NCBI GenBank assembly: GCA_934047225.1
Contig: OW203997.1
Span: forward strand, 1,970,417 to 2,034,416
Length of the DNA stretch: 64,000 nucleotides
DNA from: Ypsolopha sequella
Taxonomy: Eukaryota > Arthropoda > Insecta > Lepidoptera > Ypsolophidae
Reading direction: 5' to 3'
Shown: positions 19,792-29,946 of the stretch, in pieces
Numbering within the stretch: the stretch's first letter is position 1
Layout of the letters: each line of letters starts with the position of its first letter
Notes under the pieces: model-generated
Told to the model about the DNA's origin: nothing
Databases searched by the model: none
The model's input: the letters and a program-made list of their open reading frames with translations, nothing else
Program-made: the position numbers and the translations under genes

Positions 19792-22662
19792 ATGGATCTC
19801 AATCTAACCATTAGTGTCATCTACCAGAATGTTCGAGGATTAAACACGAAGCTAAAATTTTGGAGGCAAAATTTGCTTCTACTTGATCAAGATCTTGTTG
19901 CCGTCACTGAAACGTTTTTAAGTTCATCCGTGGAAGACGCTGAAGTTTTAAGTGGAGGCTGGAGTCTCTTGAGACGTGATCGCCCGACACCTTGCGGCGG
20001 AGTTCTTCTGGCCGCCCGGCAAGGCCTAACTCTTAAAAGACGAAACGATTTAGAAACGGTTGATGGAGAAGACCTTTGGGCATCAGTGATTTTTCAGGGA
20101 ACAGAGTTAAACGTGTGTGTTGTTTATATTCCCCCAAAATCATCAGATTGTGTTTATATGAAGTGGTTTCATTCAGTAGAAAGTAAAATTGAGCATATTA
20201 ATGGCGTAATAATACTTGGTGACCTTAATATTAACAGTGCATCAACGACTATAAAATGCTATTATTGTTATTTCTTAACTGTCTGTGGTCTGAGTGAGAG
20301 GAATGAAACTGATAATATGTTTGGAGGTAAGTTAGATGTGGTTTTGCTATCAGATACTGTGGGTGGGATCGTTGTGGGTGAGGCGGAATGTGGAGGTCTG
20401 GTACCCAAGGCTGATCGGTACCATCCACCGCTTGACGTTGATATACCCCTCAGTGAGTTTTGTCGTAAAACCGGCTCCGACTTCATTGCTCCCAGCAACG
20501 TCGATACCAAAAACGACTGGAATTTTGCAAAAGGCAATTACGATCTTCTTCACACGCTCATGAATGAACTTTCATGGGATCCGGTACTTCAAGCAGATGA
20601 TGTGAATGAGGCTGTCGATGCGTTTTATAATGTTATATACAGAATTTTCGATGAGTGTATTTTGAAAAAACGACGCTCAAGTAAGTGTAAGAGACGATAT
20701 CCTGTTTGGTTTACAGGAGATATCATCAGGGACATCGGTCGAAAGGCATTTCTCCATCGTAAGTGGAAGCGCACTAAGAATTCGGAAATCTATGCTGATT
20801 TTAGTGCACTTCGAAAAGATCTTAAGGAGCGCATGACTTTAGCTTATGATGTGCATATCCGTAGCGTTGAGGAAAATATTAAAACTAATCCCCGCGCGTT
20901 CTGGCAGCACATTTCTAGTCTGAAATCGAAAGGAGGTTTTGAGCCTCGAGTAACGTATAACGGCAAAGAATGTGCAGGCGCAGAGGCTGCAACAGCGTTT
21001 GCGGACTTTTTTGCTGGTGTTTTCCTACCTGATCTTCCGTCGTTGAATGCAAATCAGATAAATAGTGACGACCACACACATAATGCTAGGTATGTTGACA
21101 TTGATCAGATAACTAAATCTGATATTGAGCTAGCTTTAAAGCGTCTCAGACCAAATAGCTCTATTGGACCTGACAATGTTCCCCCGTACTTTTTAAAAGC
21201 CTACTGCAAGCAGTTGTTGGCTCCCCTTACTTTTATATTTAATATGATTCTTACTTCAGGCGTATATCCCACACATTGGAAGCTTTCACGGGTGATACCG
21301 ATACCAAAAACAAGTAATGCTTCATCAGTTACTGACCATAGGCCAATTGCAATCTTGTGTTCCACAGCAAAAGTATTTGAATCTATTGTGCACCGAAAAA
21401 TCTACTCTCAGGTTCAACCTTATCTTAGCGACTCGCAACATGGGTTTAGAAGCCATCGCTCGGTGAATACAAATCTACTCACCCTCGTTGACATCGTTTC
21501 TGGTTATATGGACCAAAGAGTGCAAGTTGATGTCGCGTACCTGGATTTCAGGAAGGCATTTGACCGTGTCGATAATGATGTTCTGCTTACAAAATTATGT
21601 CAAATCGGTTTCTCACCCCGACTTTTACAGTTTTTTGCAAATTATCTTGGTGATCGAAAGCAGTTTGTTAAATATGGTTGTTTTGTATCGAAACCATACG
21701 TAACGCGTTCAGGAGTGAGTCAAGGATCTGTTCTTGGACCACTTCTATTCATTCTGATGATTAATGACCTTCAGGCTGATCTGAGTCATGCTTCGTGTCT
21801 TTTATATGCAGACGACCTAAAACTGATATTGGGCATTGAGAGCCATGATGACTGTGATCTCTTACAGGCTGATTTAAATGCAGTACAGTTGTGGAGTATC
21901 AGAAATAAGTTGCACTTCAACTTGGAAAAGTGTAGCGTCATTTCATTCACTCGCTCCCCTCAACCAAAACATGCTAGTTACAGCATGGGAGACGTAACAA
22001 TCGCGCGTGTATTCTCTGTGGGGGACCTTGGCGTTGTCTTCGATGCTCAATTAACTTTCCACGAACATATTGTTGCACTGGCAACAAGCTGCTTCAAGAG
22101 GCTTGGTTTTGTGATAAGAAATAGCAAAGATCTGCAGAATACGAAAATTGTACAATTGCTTTACACAACACTTGTAAGAAGTAAAATTGAAGCGAGTGCC
22201 ATCGTTTGGAACCCGCACGAACAGACATATACTCTCTTGATTGAAAAGGTTCAAAAAGCGTTTCTTCGGTATATGTACAAGCGTAAATATGGATATTATC
22301 CTTTCATGTACCCTACCCTTTTTCTTTTAGGTTCACTTGGGTTTAACTCTTTAGAAGTTAGGCGTAACGTTGAGCTGCTGATTGTGGTATGTCGCATGCT
22401 GCGCGGGAGCTCAGACTGCCCGCAGCTCGTGAACGCTGTAGCGTCATTATTCGCGCCGGACAAATATACGCGCGCGCGTCACCACCACCTGCTGCACGTG
22501 CCCATAGTCGCGACCGAGGCGCGCCGCCACTCTCCGCTCCCGCGAGCTCGCAGTGCTCTTAACTCGCTGCTGTCAGCAGAGCCACAGTGTGACCTGTTCG
22601 CTGACTGTTGGATGGATGTTTATCGGGAGTGTTTGAAGTTCTGTGAGATGAAGCCTGCATGA
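19792..22662 (+). CDS. LINE ORF2: endonuclease-reverse transcriptase
   Basis: Uninterrupted 956-residue frame. Residues ~1-225 are an apurinic-type endonuclease (IYQNVRGLNTK, VTETFL, ILGDLNINS with the GDLN at 143-146, GGKLDVVLL). Its terminal SDH-type motif is altered to DRYHPPL. Residues ~480-720 hold the reverse transcriptase: HRPIAILCSTAKVFES, QHGFRSHRSVNTNL, AYLDFRKAFDRVDND, GVSQGSVLGPLLFI and the catalytic YADD at 672-675. The thumb and C-terminal region follow (FLRYMYKRKYGYYPFMYP). The protein nicks genomic DNA and primes cDNA synthesis from the RNA tail. The absence of stops suggests a young copy. The last ~90 codons are notably GC-rich (GCGCGCGCGTCACC). The clade is not resolved. Confidence 0.92.
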   Translation: MDLNLTISVIYQNVRGLNTKLKFWRQNLLLLDQDLVAVTETFLSSSVEDAEVLSGGWSLLRRDRPTPCGGVLLAARQGLTLKRRNDLETVDGEDLWASVIFQGTELNVCVVYIPPKSSDCVYMKWFHSVESKIEHINGVIILGDLNINSASTTIKCYYCYFLTVCGLSERNETDNMFGGKLDVVLLSDTVGGIVVGEAECGGLVPKADRYHPPLDVDIPLSEFCRKTGSDFIAPSNVDTKNDWNFAKGNYDLLHTLMNELSWDPVLQADDVNEAVDAFYNVIYRIFDECILKKRRSSKCKRRYPVWFTGDIIRDIGRKAFLHRKWKRTKNSEIYADFSALRKDLKERMTLAYDVHIRSVEENIKTNPRAFWQHISSLKSKGGFEPRVTYNGKECAGAEAATAFADFFAGVFLPDLPSLNANQINSDDHTHNARYVDIDQITKSDIELALKRLRPNSSIGPDNVPPYFLKAYCKQLLAPLTFIFNMILTSGVYPTHWKLSRVIPIPKTSNASSVTDHRPIAILCSTAKVFESIVHRKIYSQVQPYLSDSQHGFRSHRSVNTNLLTLVDIVSGYMDQRVQVDVAYLDFRKAFDRVDNDVLLTKLCQIGFSPRLLQFFANYLGDRKQFVKYGCFVSKPYVTRSGVSQGSVLGPLLFILMINDLQADLSHASCLLYADDLKLILGIESHDDCDLLQADLNAVQLWSIRNKLHFNLEKCSVISFTRSPQPKHASYSMGDVTIARVFSVGDLGVVFDAQLTFHEHIVALATSCFKRLGFVIRNSKDLQNTKIVQLLYTTLVRSKIEASAIVWNPHEQTYTLLIEKVQKAFLRYMYKRKYGYYPFMYPTLFLLGSLGFNSLEVRRNVELLIVVCRMLRGSSDCPQLVNAVASLFAPDKYTRARHHHLLHVPIVATEARRHSPLPRARSALNSLLSAEPQCDLFADCWMDVYRECLKFCEMKPA

Positions 22663-22823
22663 GACTTATTTTTTAATTATGTTGTTTTGTATTTTGTTTT
22701 GTTATATTGTTATTTACAATATGTATTTAATGTTGTAGCACTTATTCATTTGTATAGCGCATTGGGCTACTGTCATGTTGTACAAATTTTGTGTAATAAT
22801 AAATAAATAAATAAATAATACCC

Positions 22824-23329
22824 TTAGAACAAGCACCACCGCACCGTGACACAGGGTTACATTATGTAACTTAGAACAAGCACCACCGCACCGTGACACA
22901 GGGTTACATTATGTAACTTAGAACAAGCACCACCGCACCGTGATACAGGGTTACATTATGTAACTTAGAACAAGCACCACCGCACCGTGACACAGGGTTA
23001 CATTATGTAACTTAGAACAAGCACCACCGCACCGTGACACAGGGTTACATTATGTAACTTAGAACAAGCACCACCGCACCGTGACACAGGGTTACATTAT
23101 GTAACTTAGAACAAGCACCACCGCACCGTGACACAGGGTTACATTATGTAACTTAGAACAAGCACCACCGCACCGTGACACAGAGTTACATTATGTAACT
23201 TAGAACAAGCACCACCGCACCGTGACACAGGGTTACATTATGTAACTTAGAACAAGCACCACCGCACCGTGACACAGGGTTACATTATGTAACTTAGAAC
23301 AAGCACCACCGCACCGTGACACAGGGTTA
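22824..23329. repeat. 47-bp minisatellite, 10 full copies and one partial
   Basis: Units start at 22824 and every 47 bases to 23294 (TTAGAACAAGCACCACCGCA...). They are almost identical; the differences seen are GATACAG in unit 3 and CAGAGTTAC in unit 8. Each full unit ends with the 15-bp palindrome GTTACATTATGTAAC. The array lies exactly between the LINE tail and unrelated DNA (TGTTGTAAATTGTATTG). Confidence 0.97.
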
Positions 23330-23478
23330 CTGTTGTAAATTGTATTGTATTGTATTTATACCTACATCAACAATGTGTTCACTATCAGTGAAAACTTTAT
23401 TGGTACCAATTTTTTATAGTTTTAAGTTACTATAATTTGTTTATAAACTGTTTGTTTCGCTAACAATAAATAAATAAT

Positions 23479-23873
23479 AGTAGTTTATGCTACAAGGGCG
23501 CAAAGGAATAACTTACGAGGACGATTTAAAACACGAGCGTAGCGAGTGTTTTAAACGTAACCGAGTAATTTATTGCTCTTACGCCCGTGTATCATACTAC
23601 GTTTTTCAATGCATAGTGTGAGGAAATGAAAACAAATATAATCTTGTGAACTTTCAATTATAATTGGCTCAAAAGGATTGTATCCAGAGCCGTTAAACAG
23701 TGGAAAAAAAAGTATAACATCTATGGTACACAGGAAAGGCTGCAGGTTAGCCAACCATTGCAAACAAATTTAAAAAATAATAATAATAAAAGCCCTAGGG
23801 CAAAATAATCGACTTTCTGTTCGGTTTTGATGCATAAAAAGTGGGCCTTTACGAGCACATGCATTGAAAATAA
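23479..23873. repeat. Dispersed repeat family D, copy 1
   Basis: The whole segment is present in inverted orientation at 38691-39036 (landmarks ATGCTACAAGGGCGCAAAGG, TTGCTCTTACGCCCGTGTAT, GAAAGGCTGCAGGTTAGCCA, AAAAAGTGGGCCTTTACGAG). This copy has an extra palindromic block at 23522-23556 (TTTAAAACAC / GTGTTTTAAA). The plus strand at 23650-23770 can be read as a transcript-like ending (KQWKKKYNIYG), but no family is recognised. Confidence 0.7.
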
Positions 23874-23986
23874 ATAAAAGTGACACCAGTCTCCCTAAAT
23901 TAATAAGTACTTTCATGTACTTATTATATATTCTAAGCCCAACAATTTAAATTCACAATTTGTTCAGGCAATTCTGAAACAATTCC

Positions 23987-23988
<2 letters not shown>

Positions 23989-24023
<35 letters not shown>

Positions 24024-26751
24024 TTCGCCAAACTACTGAGTAGTTTGTTGGCGACAACGCTCTTCCACTTTTACTATAAACCTACCACAATATCTTATCT
24101 AGCTATTACTCTAACATGCATTGTTTAATTTTTTGTTTTAGAAGTAGCAAACATTTCACCTTTTTTGCATCCAACAGCATCGTGTACCTATTACATATTT
24201 TTGGTATTAAGTATTTTCTAGTTCTTTGGCCGTAGTAATTATTAACTCCTCTCTGTATTAACTTTCCTTGCTTCCTCGACCTAGTACAGTATTTATAGCA
24301 GATTTTTTCCTTGAACTCTTCACTATAGTATGTTTCTAGTGCTAATAAATAATTCACTTTCTTATCCACTGGTAAGATCTTACATATCGTAAATAGTCTG
24401 CTATAATCATCTTTGTTGTCTTTTTTTATCTTTTTACAAACAAGGTTCTTAATAAATCTAATTTGAATTTTCTTAATCTCTTGTATATAAGTTTTAAAAG
24501 TTAATCCGTAGCAACTTAGTCCGTAGCTAAGTATTGAGTCAGCTAATGCGTAATACACCATGTATAAAGTCTTTTTATTTAACACTTTCTGAAGGTGGTA
24601 AAACTTTCCCATCACTGATCGCAACCTATTACAAACACTATTGACGTGTAATTTCCAATTAAATGTGCTATCTATGATAACACCTAAATACCTAATATGA
24701 TCAACGTATTCCAAACTTTGGCATGTACAATTATTCTTCTTGTTATGTAAGCAACCATAGTTGTGTCCTACAATATTTATATTTTTATTATCTATTTGTT
24801 TAGCTACTCTGTTGTAGGGTGAATATATACGCATACATTTAGTTTTACTGCTGTTTAAAATTATACCATTGTCATGAGCCCATTTTGTTATATTTTCGAA
24901 ATCCTGCTGTAATAATTCCTTTATTTTTTGCACATCTTTGTCAGCTATAAGCAAGCAGGTGTCGTCTGCGTACATAAACACCCCACAATGTTGTACCACG
25001 TTAGCCATGCTGTTTACATGCATTATGTAGCCTACTGGCCCAAACACTGAACCAGTAGGTACTCCTAACGTAACGTCGGCGCTCTCTCCTGTCACCCCCG
25101 CCACCGACGTGCACAAAGATCTGTTACTCAGGTAACTTTGAAAGAACCTGTTGGTAGGACCACGTATACCGCATTCTTCCATTGCTTTTAGCAACTGACT
25201 ATGTTCTAATGTATCAAACGCCTTTTTAAAATCAATGAAGAGGGCTAATACCTGTTTTCCTTCGTTCAATTGGCTATTAACAAACTCGGTAAATTGCGTT
25301 AATGCGGTATTCGTGCTCCTTCCTTTTCTAAACCCATGCTGTACATTTTTTATTACTCCAAAACTCTCTAAAAAGTCACTTATTTGAGGCACGATCACTT
25401 TTTCTACTATTTTGTTGATTACTGACAAAATTGCCACTGGCCTATAATTTGTATAGTCAAGGTGATCACCCTGTTTGTATATAGGTCTAATTATAGCATT
25501 TTTTAACTCATCAGGGTATATACCTCTTGTTACACACATGTTTATAAAATGTGCAAGGACTTCACTTATTGGTTCTTTAATATATTTTAAATCTTGTACT
25601 CTAATGCTGTCACTGCCTGGTGCTTTTCTATTTTCTAAATTATCTATAATTTTGCTTATTTTACTGGGTGTCACTTTAAGAAATCTAAACGATACATTAC
25701 TTTCATTTATATAGGAACTTCTATCCAGTAACTTACAACTGCAATTATGCTTAATTTTTTCTATCTCTTGTGTAAAAGTTTTTGCGAATTTAGTACAAAT
25801 ATTATACATGCTATCTGTTTTACCTAAATATTTATTTACTGTGCAGTCTATAGTAGCTTTCTTCCTGCCTATCCATTCATTCATCAACTGCCATACTTTT
25901 CTAAGATCACCTTTACAATCGCTTATTTGGTTTTGCCTGTATTTGTTCTTGGCATTAACAATTTCTTTATTAACCTTATTTCTATATCTAGTATATTCCA
26001 GCCTTTTATTCATATTATTAGGGTCCATTTTCCAAATTCTAAACATTTCTGTTCTCTTGTCCATCATACTTATTAGTCTACTATTTACCCAAGGCTGTGT
26101 TTCTCGTTTTCTTTCCGGTTTCTTATTAATAATACATTCCGAATATAAAGTACAAAAAATAAAGCACAACTTATAATACAACAATACAGGGCAGTCTAAT
26201 TGTAATAACTCTTTCCATCTAATGTCATCTAACTTTTTCTTAACCAATTTGTTATCTAACACCCGTGGACTGAAAGTTCCTTGCGCTCGTTTACGCGCTT
26301 CACATTCAAATTTCACGCCGACGAGGCGGTGGTCAGATAGGTTGCATTTAAACGTGTGAGCGCTTGCGCAGCGCACACCGCGAATGGCGCGCACCCACAC
26401 ATGATCGATGCACGACTCCTGCACTCGCCCTTCCACTATCGCTTCCCGCGTTATCGCCGTCTCCGGTATGACGCACTCGAGGCCGCGGCCACACAGGGTG
26501 TTTTTGTAGCAAGTTATTGAAGAGTTATTTTTTCCATCCTTAATATCAATATTGCAGTCTCCAATAACTATTAAGTTTTCCTTTTTTGGTATACGTTCAA
26601 TTAGTTGTTCAAGCTGTTTGCTGAATTCTATTTGATTTTTGTGCGGAGGTCTATAAAGTGATATTATATATATACTACTATCTTCAACACAAATCTTCCC
26701 TCTAACAAATTCTGCAGCTGATACTTCGACTTCCAGAGTTTCATAATATAA
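23989..26751 (-). mobile_element. 5'-truncated LINE with 33-nt poly(A) tail
   Basis: The element runs on the minus strand from truncation in the endonuclease near 26751 to a T33 run at 23989-24021, which is its poly(A). AAATAAAA directly precedes the tail. The 3'UTR is only ~85 bases and includes CAAACTACTCAGTAGTTTG, a short palindrome. A long pure poly(A) and an open ORF both suggest recent insertion. No convincing target duplication was found. Confidence 0.92.
24106..26751 (-). CDS. LINE ORF2, N-terminally truncated
   Basis: The frame is open from 26751 to 24106, preceded by an in-frame TAA at 26752-26754. There is no ATG in the first ~105 codons, so a native start is missing. The upstream part gives endonuclease motifs (YIISLYRPPHKNQ, LIVIGDCNID), followed by CIDHVWVR and CNLSDHRLVGV. 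The reverse transcriptase shows NYRPVAILSVINKIVEK, NVQHGFRKGRSTNTAL, ALFIDFKKAFDTLEH, GVPTGSVFGP and FMYADDTCLL (YADD about residue 489 counted from 26436). The C-terminal portion has ILSYGLSCYG and IRFIKNLVCKKIKK. The first endonuclease strands are lost, so the protein probably could not support normal retrotransposition. It is a different family from 19570-22822. Confidence 0.92.
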   Translation of the reverse strand, partial: LYYETLEVEVSAAEFVRGKICVEDSSIYIISLYRPPHKNQIEFSKQLEQLIERIPKKENLIVIGDCNIDIKDGKNNSSITCYKNTLCGRGLECVIPETAITREAIVEGRVQESCIDHVWVRAIRGVRCASAHTFKCNLSDHRLVGVKFECEARKRAQGTFSPRVLDNKLVKKKLDDIRWKELLQLDCPVLLYYKLCFIFCTLYSECIINKKPERKRETQPWVNSRLISMMDKRTEMFRIWKMDPNNMNKRLEYTRYRNKVNKEIVNAKNKYRQNQISDCKGDLRKVWQLMNEWIGRKKATIDCTVNKYLGKTDSMYNICTKFAKTFTQEIEKIKHNCSCKLLDRSSYINESNVSFRFLKVTPSKISKIIDNLENRKAPGSDSIRVQDLKYIKEPISEVLAHFINMCVTRGIYPDELKNAIIRPIYKQGDHLDYTNYRPVAILSVINKIVEKVIVPQISDFLESFGVIKNVQHGFRKGRSTNTALTQFTEFVNSQLNEGKQVLALFIDFKKAFDTLEHSQLLKAMEECGIRGPTNRFFQSYLSNRSLCTSVAGVTGESADVTLGVPTGSVFGPVGYIMHVNSMANVVQHCGVFMYADDTCLLIADKDVQKIKELLQQDFENITKWAHDNGIILNSSKTKCMRIYSPYNRVAKQIDNKNINIVGHNYGCLHNKKNNCTCQSLEYVDHIRYLGVIIDSTFNWKLHVNSVCNRLRSVMGKFYHLQKVLNKKTLYMVYYALADSILSYGLSCYGLTFKTYIQEIKKIQIRFIKNLVCKKIKKDNKDDYSRLFTICKILPVDKKVNYLLALETYYSEEFKEKICYKYCTRSRKQGKLIQRGVNNYYGQRTRKYLIPKICNRYTMLLDAKKVKCLLLLKQKIKQCMLE

Positions 26752-26754
26752 TTA

Positions 26755-28204
26755 ATGTCGTTACGTATTCCCCTGCAGGTGGAACGGTCACATATAAATC
26801 TCAATTTTTTCGACCCTCTGTACGCGCCTTTCCATTAAACTCCGTTTACTGTAACTTAGACCCTTACAGATACGTTTTAAGGTATAAATTTGAATGCTCT
26901 CACTTGGGAGGAAAGTGGATTTTTCCAGTTAGTTACTTTAACTTATTGTTTCTTTATCTGGATATGATGTTGTGAAATGTAAGCGTTTCAGTGAGGGTAA
27001 GGTTTATGGTTAGTATAATAGAAGTAAATTTAGAGTAAAAATTGTAAAGACTGTAGATAACATGAAGATGAGAGATTTTTGCAGTTAATCTGGTTGCACG
27101 CTTGCCTCCCGCCAAGACGAGCCAAAGAAGCAGGGCACTAAGTACCTTTTCTCGAAGCGTTTCGTCATATTTTCGAACCCTCATAGCTTTGGTCTGGGTA
27201 ATACTAGAGAGACCAAATTATCAGGAAGCAGACTAATGAAATACTCAAAGTTTCATTTGCCTAGCTTTTATACTTCGAATTTTTTAAATACCTACCAGTC
27301 AGTGATGAATACGACGTATTTTAGGTATTTAAAAAATCCAAAAACTCAAAACCTCTAATGAAGTCCTAGAAAGCTGAAATTTCTGTTCATAAGAATTTCT
27401 TTACAAAAATAAATTGAATCCCACGAAAACATTTCATGTAAAATAGGTTGCCAAGACTCATAAAGCTTTTACAGTTAAAAAGTTATGAGATCTCACGTAG
27501 AGCCAAGCCCTTAACAAGCCCTAACTCTGCAAACTCTACATCTTGCTTTCTTACAAAAACCCTTAAGAAGTAGCACTTTTTTAACGTCATCGTCGTCTTG
27601 TTTTTTGTCGCTTTGATGTTGCTTTGGCATCTTTATTGTTGTTAATTAATTAATCATAATGTTTTAGGGTTCCGTACTCGTTAATATGGTGGCACTTAGC
27701 CAATAGTTATCTCGCTGGTAAATGAACCTTTATTAAGTACAATACAATTACGGTTTGATATATGAACAGCAATCGTGTGGTAAATCAGTATTATTGGATT
27801 ATCGGAACGCTCGTTATGTGTCCAGTCCATATTCATCGGTCGGTAATACAATTATTATCGTCACTAGTAGAACCGGTGAATTAAATTTTTTCGTTCACCC
27901 AGTAAAAATAATTGCGAACGGCTCGCTCTATTTAATGCTCTTTCATTATTTATTCATACATGACAAAACAACATTGTGAACCATTCGAATACAGTCAACC
28001 TGTCACGAATCCGACGGAATCTACGTAGGGTGACCCTAATCACAGTGGGGTGGGACTTGGGACGTCACGATTCGCGACAAATTGCAACGTTTAACCGCAA
28101 CCTAAATGCCTACCTGTCCACCGCGGCCTGCTGCGTATTTCTGTCGTCGACTTTGGTAAGAAAATTAAAAGCGGCGGTTGGCGTCATAGAAACAACCGTA
28201 AATT
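26755..28204. other. No recognisable gene
   Basis: AT-rich to mixed sequence. Frames at 26954-27184 (minus), 27755-27979 and 27976-28293 (plus) have no recognisable motif and no ATG-led coding signal I trust. TTTTAGGGTTCCGTACTCGT at about 27663 is a short match to the family A end. Confidence 0.5.
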
Positions 28205-28820
28205 ATTTAAGTGGATACTTCTTAGGTCGCCTCTTTACGCTCCGCACCACAGACATTCGAATCTGTCAACAGAGAAAGGAGTCAATCTCATAATATGTCA
28301 GTGATGGCAGCGAATTCACTTACGAGGACATTTGTAATTTTTTTTATTGCGGTTAAATAAGCATTATTAAATTATCATAAATAATAAGAATAATAAGTAA
28401 TAATTAAATGTTAAAAAACCTTGTTAATAATCTATAATCAGTAAAAAAGGTCGTATCGTAAGTGACGTACAAGTTCTGAACTTCCTCCCCTATATAAATT
28501 TTGTAATCCTAATTTTGTATCTTAATTTTGTAACCTTAATTTTGCAATTAATTTTGATTTGATTAATATTTTTATATAAATTTTAATTAGTAATATAATA
28601 CATATTAGATTTAAATTTATACTTCAATTTATATTCAATGTAACCGAATAATGTATAGTAGCTAAGATCTATGTGTGTATAATTTAGTATAATAATTACT
28701 ACTAGCAGCATGGAACACCAAACTTATACATGTAAGAGACGAGTAAAGTAAGCTAGTCCCCACATAAATGATTTGAATTTGAAATATGCGAGATGCGAAA
28801 AAAGAAATAACTACTTCAAA
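28205..28820. mobile_element. AAGTGGATACTT-type MITE, copy 3, interrupted
   Basis: The left end is TTAAGTGGATACTTCTTAGG and the right end GAAATAACTACTTCAAAA. The interior matches copies 1 and 2 (GATGGCAGCGAATTCACTTA, GTGACGTACAAGTTCTGAAC) up to CCCCTAT at 28493 and resumes at about 28785 (ATGCGAGATGCGAAAA). The intervening ~290 bases are a later insertion. Confidence 0.75.
28494..28784 (+). mobile_element. Retroelement 3' fragment nested in a MITE
   Basis: This AT-rich block begins ATAAATTTTGTAATCC and ends GATTTGAATTTGAA, similar to the tail of the LINE 3'UTR at 18568-19300. Its body shows TTTTGTAA repeats and no ORF. The block is absent from the other MITE copies, which defines it as an insertion. 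Confidence 0.6.
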
Positions 28821-28837
28821 ATGTGATGCTAAAACAT

Positions 28838-29106
28838 AAAAAAACCGGCCAAGTGCGATTCGGACTCATGCACGAAGGGTTCCGTACCATTATCTATAAA
28901 AACGGCAAAAAAAAAACATGTCTATTGTATGGGAGCCCCCTTAATCTTTAGTATTTGTTGTTATAGCGGCAACAGAAATACATCATCTGTGTAAATTTTA
29001 ACTGTCTAACTATCACGGTTCATGAGATACAGCCTGGTGACAGACGGACAGCGGAGTCTTAGTAATAGGGTCCCGTTGGTTACCCTTTGGGTACGGAACC
29101 CTAAGA
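28838..29106 (+). repeat. Dispersed repeat family A, short form
   Basis: From AAACCGGCCAAGTGCGATTC through CTATCACGGTTCATGAGATA to GGGTACCCTTTGGGTACGGA-type sequence and CCCTAAG. It closely matches the inverted copy at 34349-34622. It shares only the ends with the long form. Confidence 0.85.
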
Positions 29107-29137
29107 ATATCGTTATCGTCATATGTGAACGTGTTAT

Positions 29138-29310
29138 TACAGGTGTTTCCGAGTGTGAAATGCAAGTCACTCAAGTTTCACAAACGATTATCCCAGTGTG
29201 ATAGGTGGTGAGCCCTATCGCCGTACTCGGGGCACAAATATGAGATTTGAACCCGCTACCTCCGGATTAGAGTAGTCGAGTAATCGAACCATGATGATAC
29301 CTGCAGACTA
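29138..29310 (-). mobile_element. tRNA-derived SINE, inverted
   Basis: The minus strand has a tRNA-like head (GATTACTCGACTACTCTAAT, GGGTTCAAATC box B-like), then the body CCCCGAGTACGGCGATAGGG, CCTATCACACTGGGATAATC and ACTTGCATTTCACACTC. It is comparable with 35140-35425. Confidence 0.65.
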
Positions 29311-29938
29311 GTGGTCGATGTTCGATAATAGTAGTAGTTTGTTATATACTTCTTATTTTGCTCTTCAATTCCCGAGTGCTCTTATGTTTTTGTAAATCTC
29401 TTGCAACAAAATGTTCGCACACTTGACAACTACTTTTTTGTTTCACTACCCTCACTTACCTTGACTAATTTGAATGTGCCTTTTACCTATATAACTGTTC
29501 ACCTTTTATTTATAGCTGTTCTGTTTACATATAATTGTATGCGTTTTATTGCATATGCGTTTGCTGCTGCAAGTCACTCACACTGGCTGTAACAGAATAC
29601 CAGCGTTGTGTCGGGGTGTGCACAAATATAGTTTTCATAGATATGTATCAATCTCGACACAGCAACATGCTGAGTTGCAGCCCATTTGGTAGTGGTGAAG
29701 ACACTACATTAATTTATGTTACCTTTTATTTGTTTAATGTTAGTTATATTAGCATTAGTTTAATTATGTGTATCGGTATCTTGTGTTTTTCACTTTCTAA
29801 CAAATACATTTCTTTCTTTCGTTCTTTCTATATAATTATTTATTTCATTAATATTGAAAGATATTTAAAAATACACATAATTTTATGTTTTTATAAGTAC
29901 CTCTTATAACTACACTGCGGGACCTTAAGGTCCACAAT
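29311..29938. other. No recognisable gene
   Basis: Two overlapping plus-strand frames (29401-29592 and 29535-29909) are Tyr/Phe/Ile-rich translations of AT-rich DNA without motifs. No repeat copy was identified. Confidence 0.45.
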
Positions 29939-29946
29939 GGGTCTGC

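Larger units (their letters stand above)
19570..22822 (+). mobile_element. Nearly complete LINE (non-LTR retrotransposon)
   Basis: It consists of the end of ORF1 (to 19778), a 13-base gap, an intact ORF2 (19792-22662) and a short 3'UTR ending in a TAAATAAATAAATAAATAA-type tail at about 22798-22819. The 5' end is truncated inside ORF1, next to a TATTCTATTC run at 19535-19563. The tail abuts the 47-bp minisatellite at 22824. No target-site duplication could be defined because of that array. The architecture fits the Jockey/CR1 group. Confidence 0.9.

Noticed and set aside
22824..23329. CRISPR-like array of regular repeats
   Set aside because: Units are contiguous 47-bp copies with no unique spacers, in an insect-like genome; it is a minisatellite.
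23551..23763. 70-codon minus-strand frame
   Set aside because: It lies in the family D repeat; the equivalent frame in the other copy is broken, and the opposite strand looks more protein-like.
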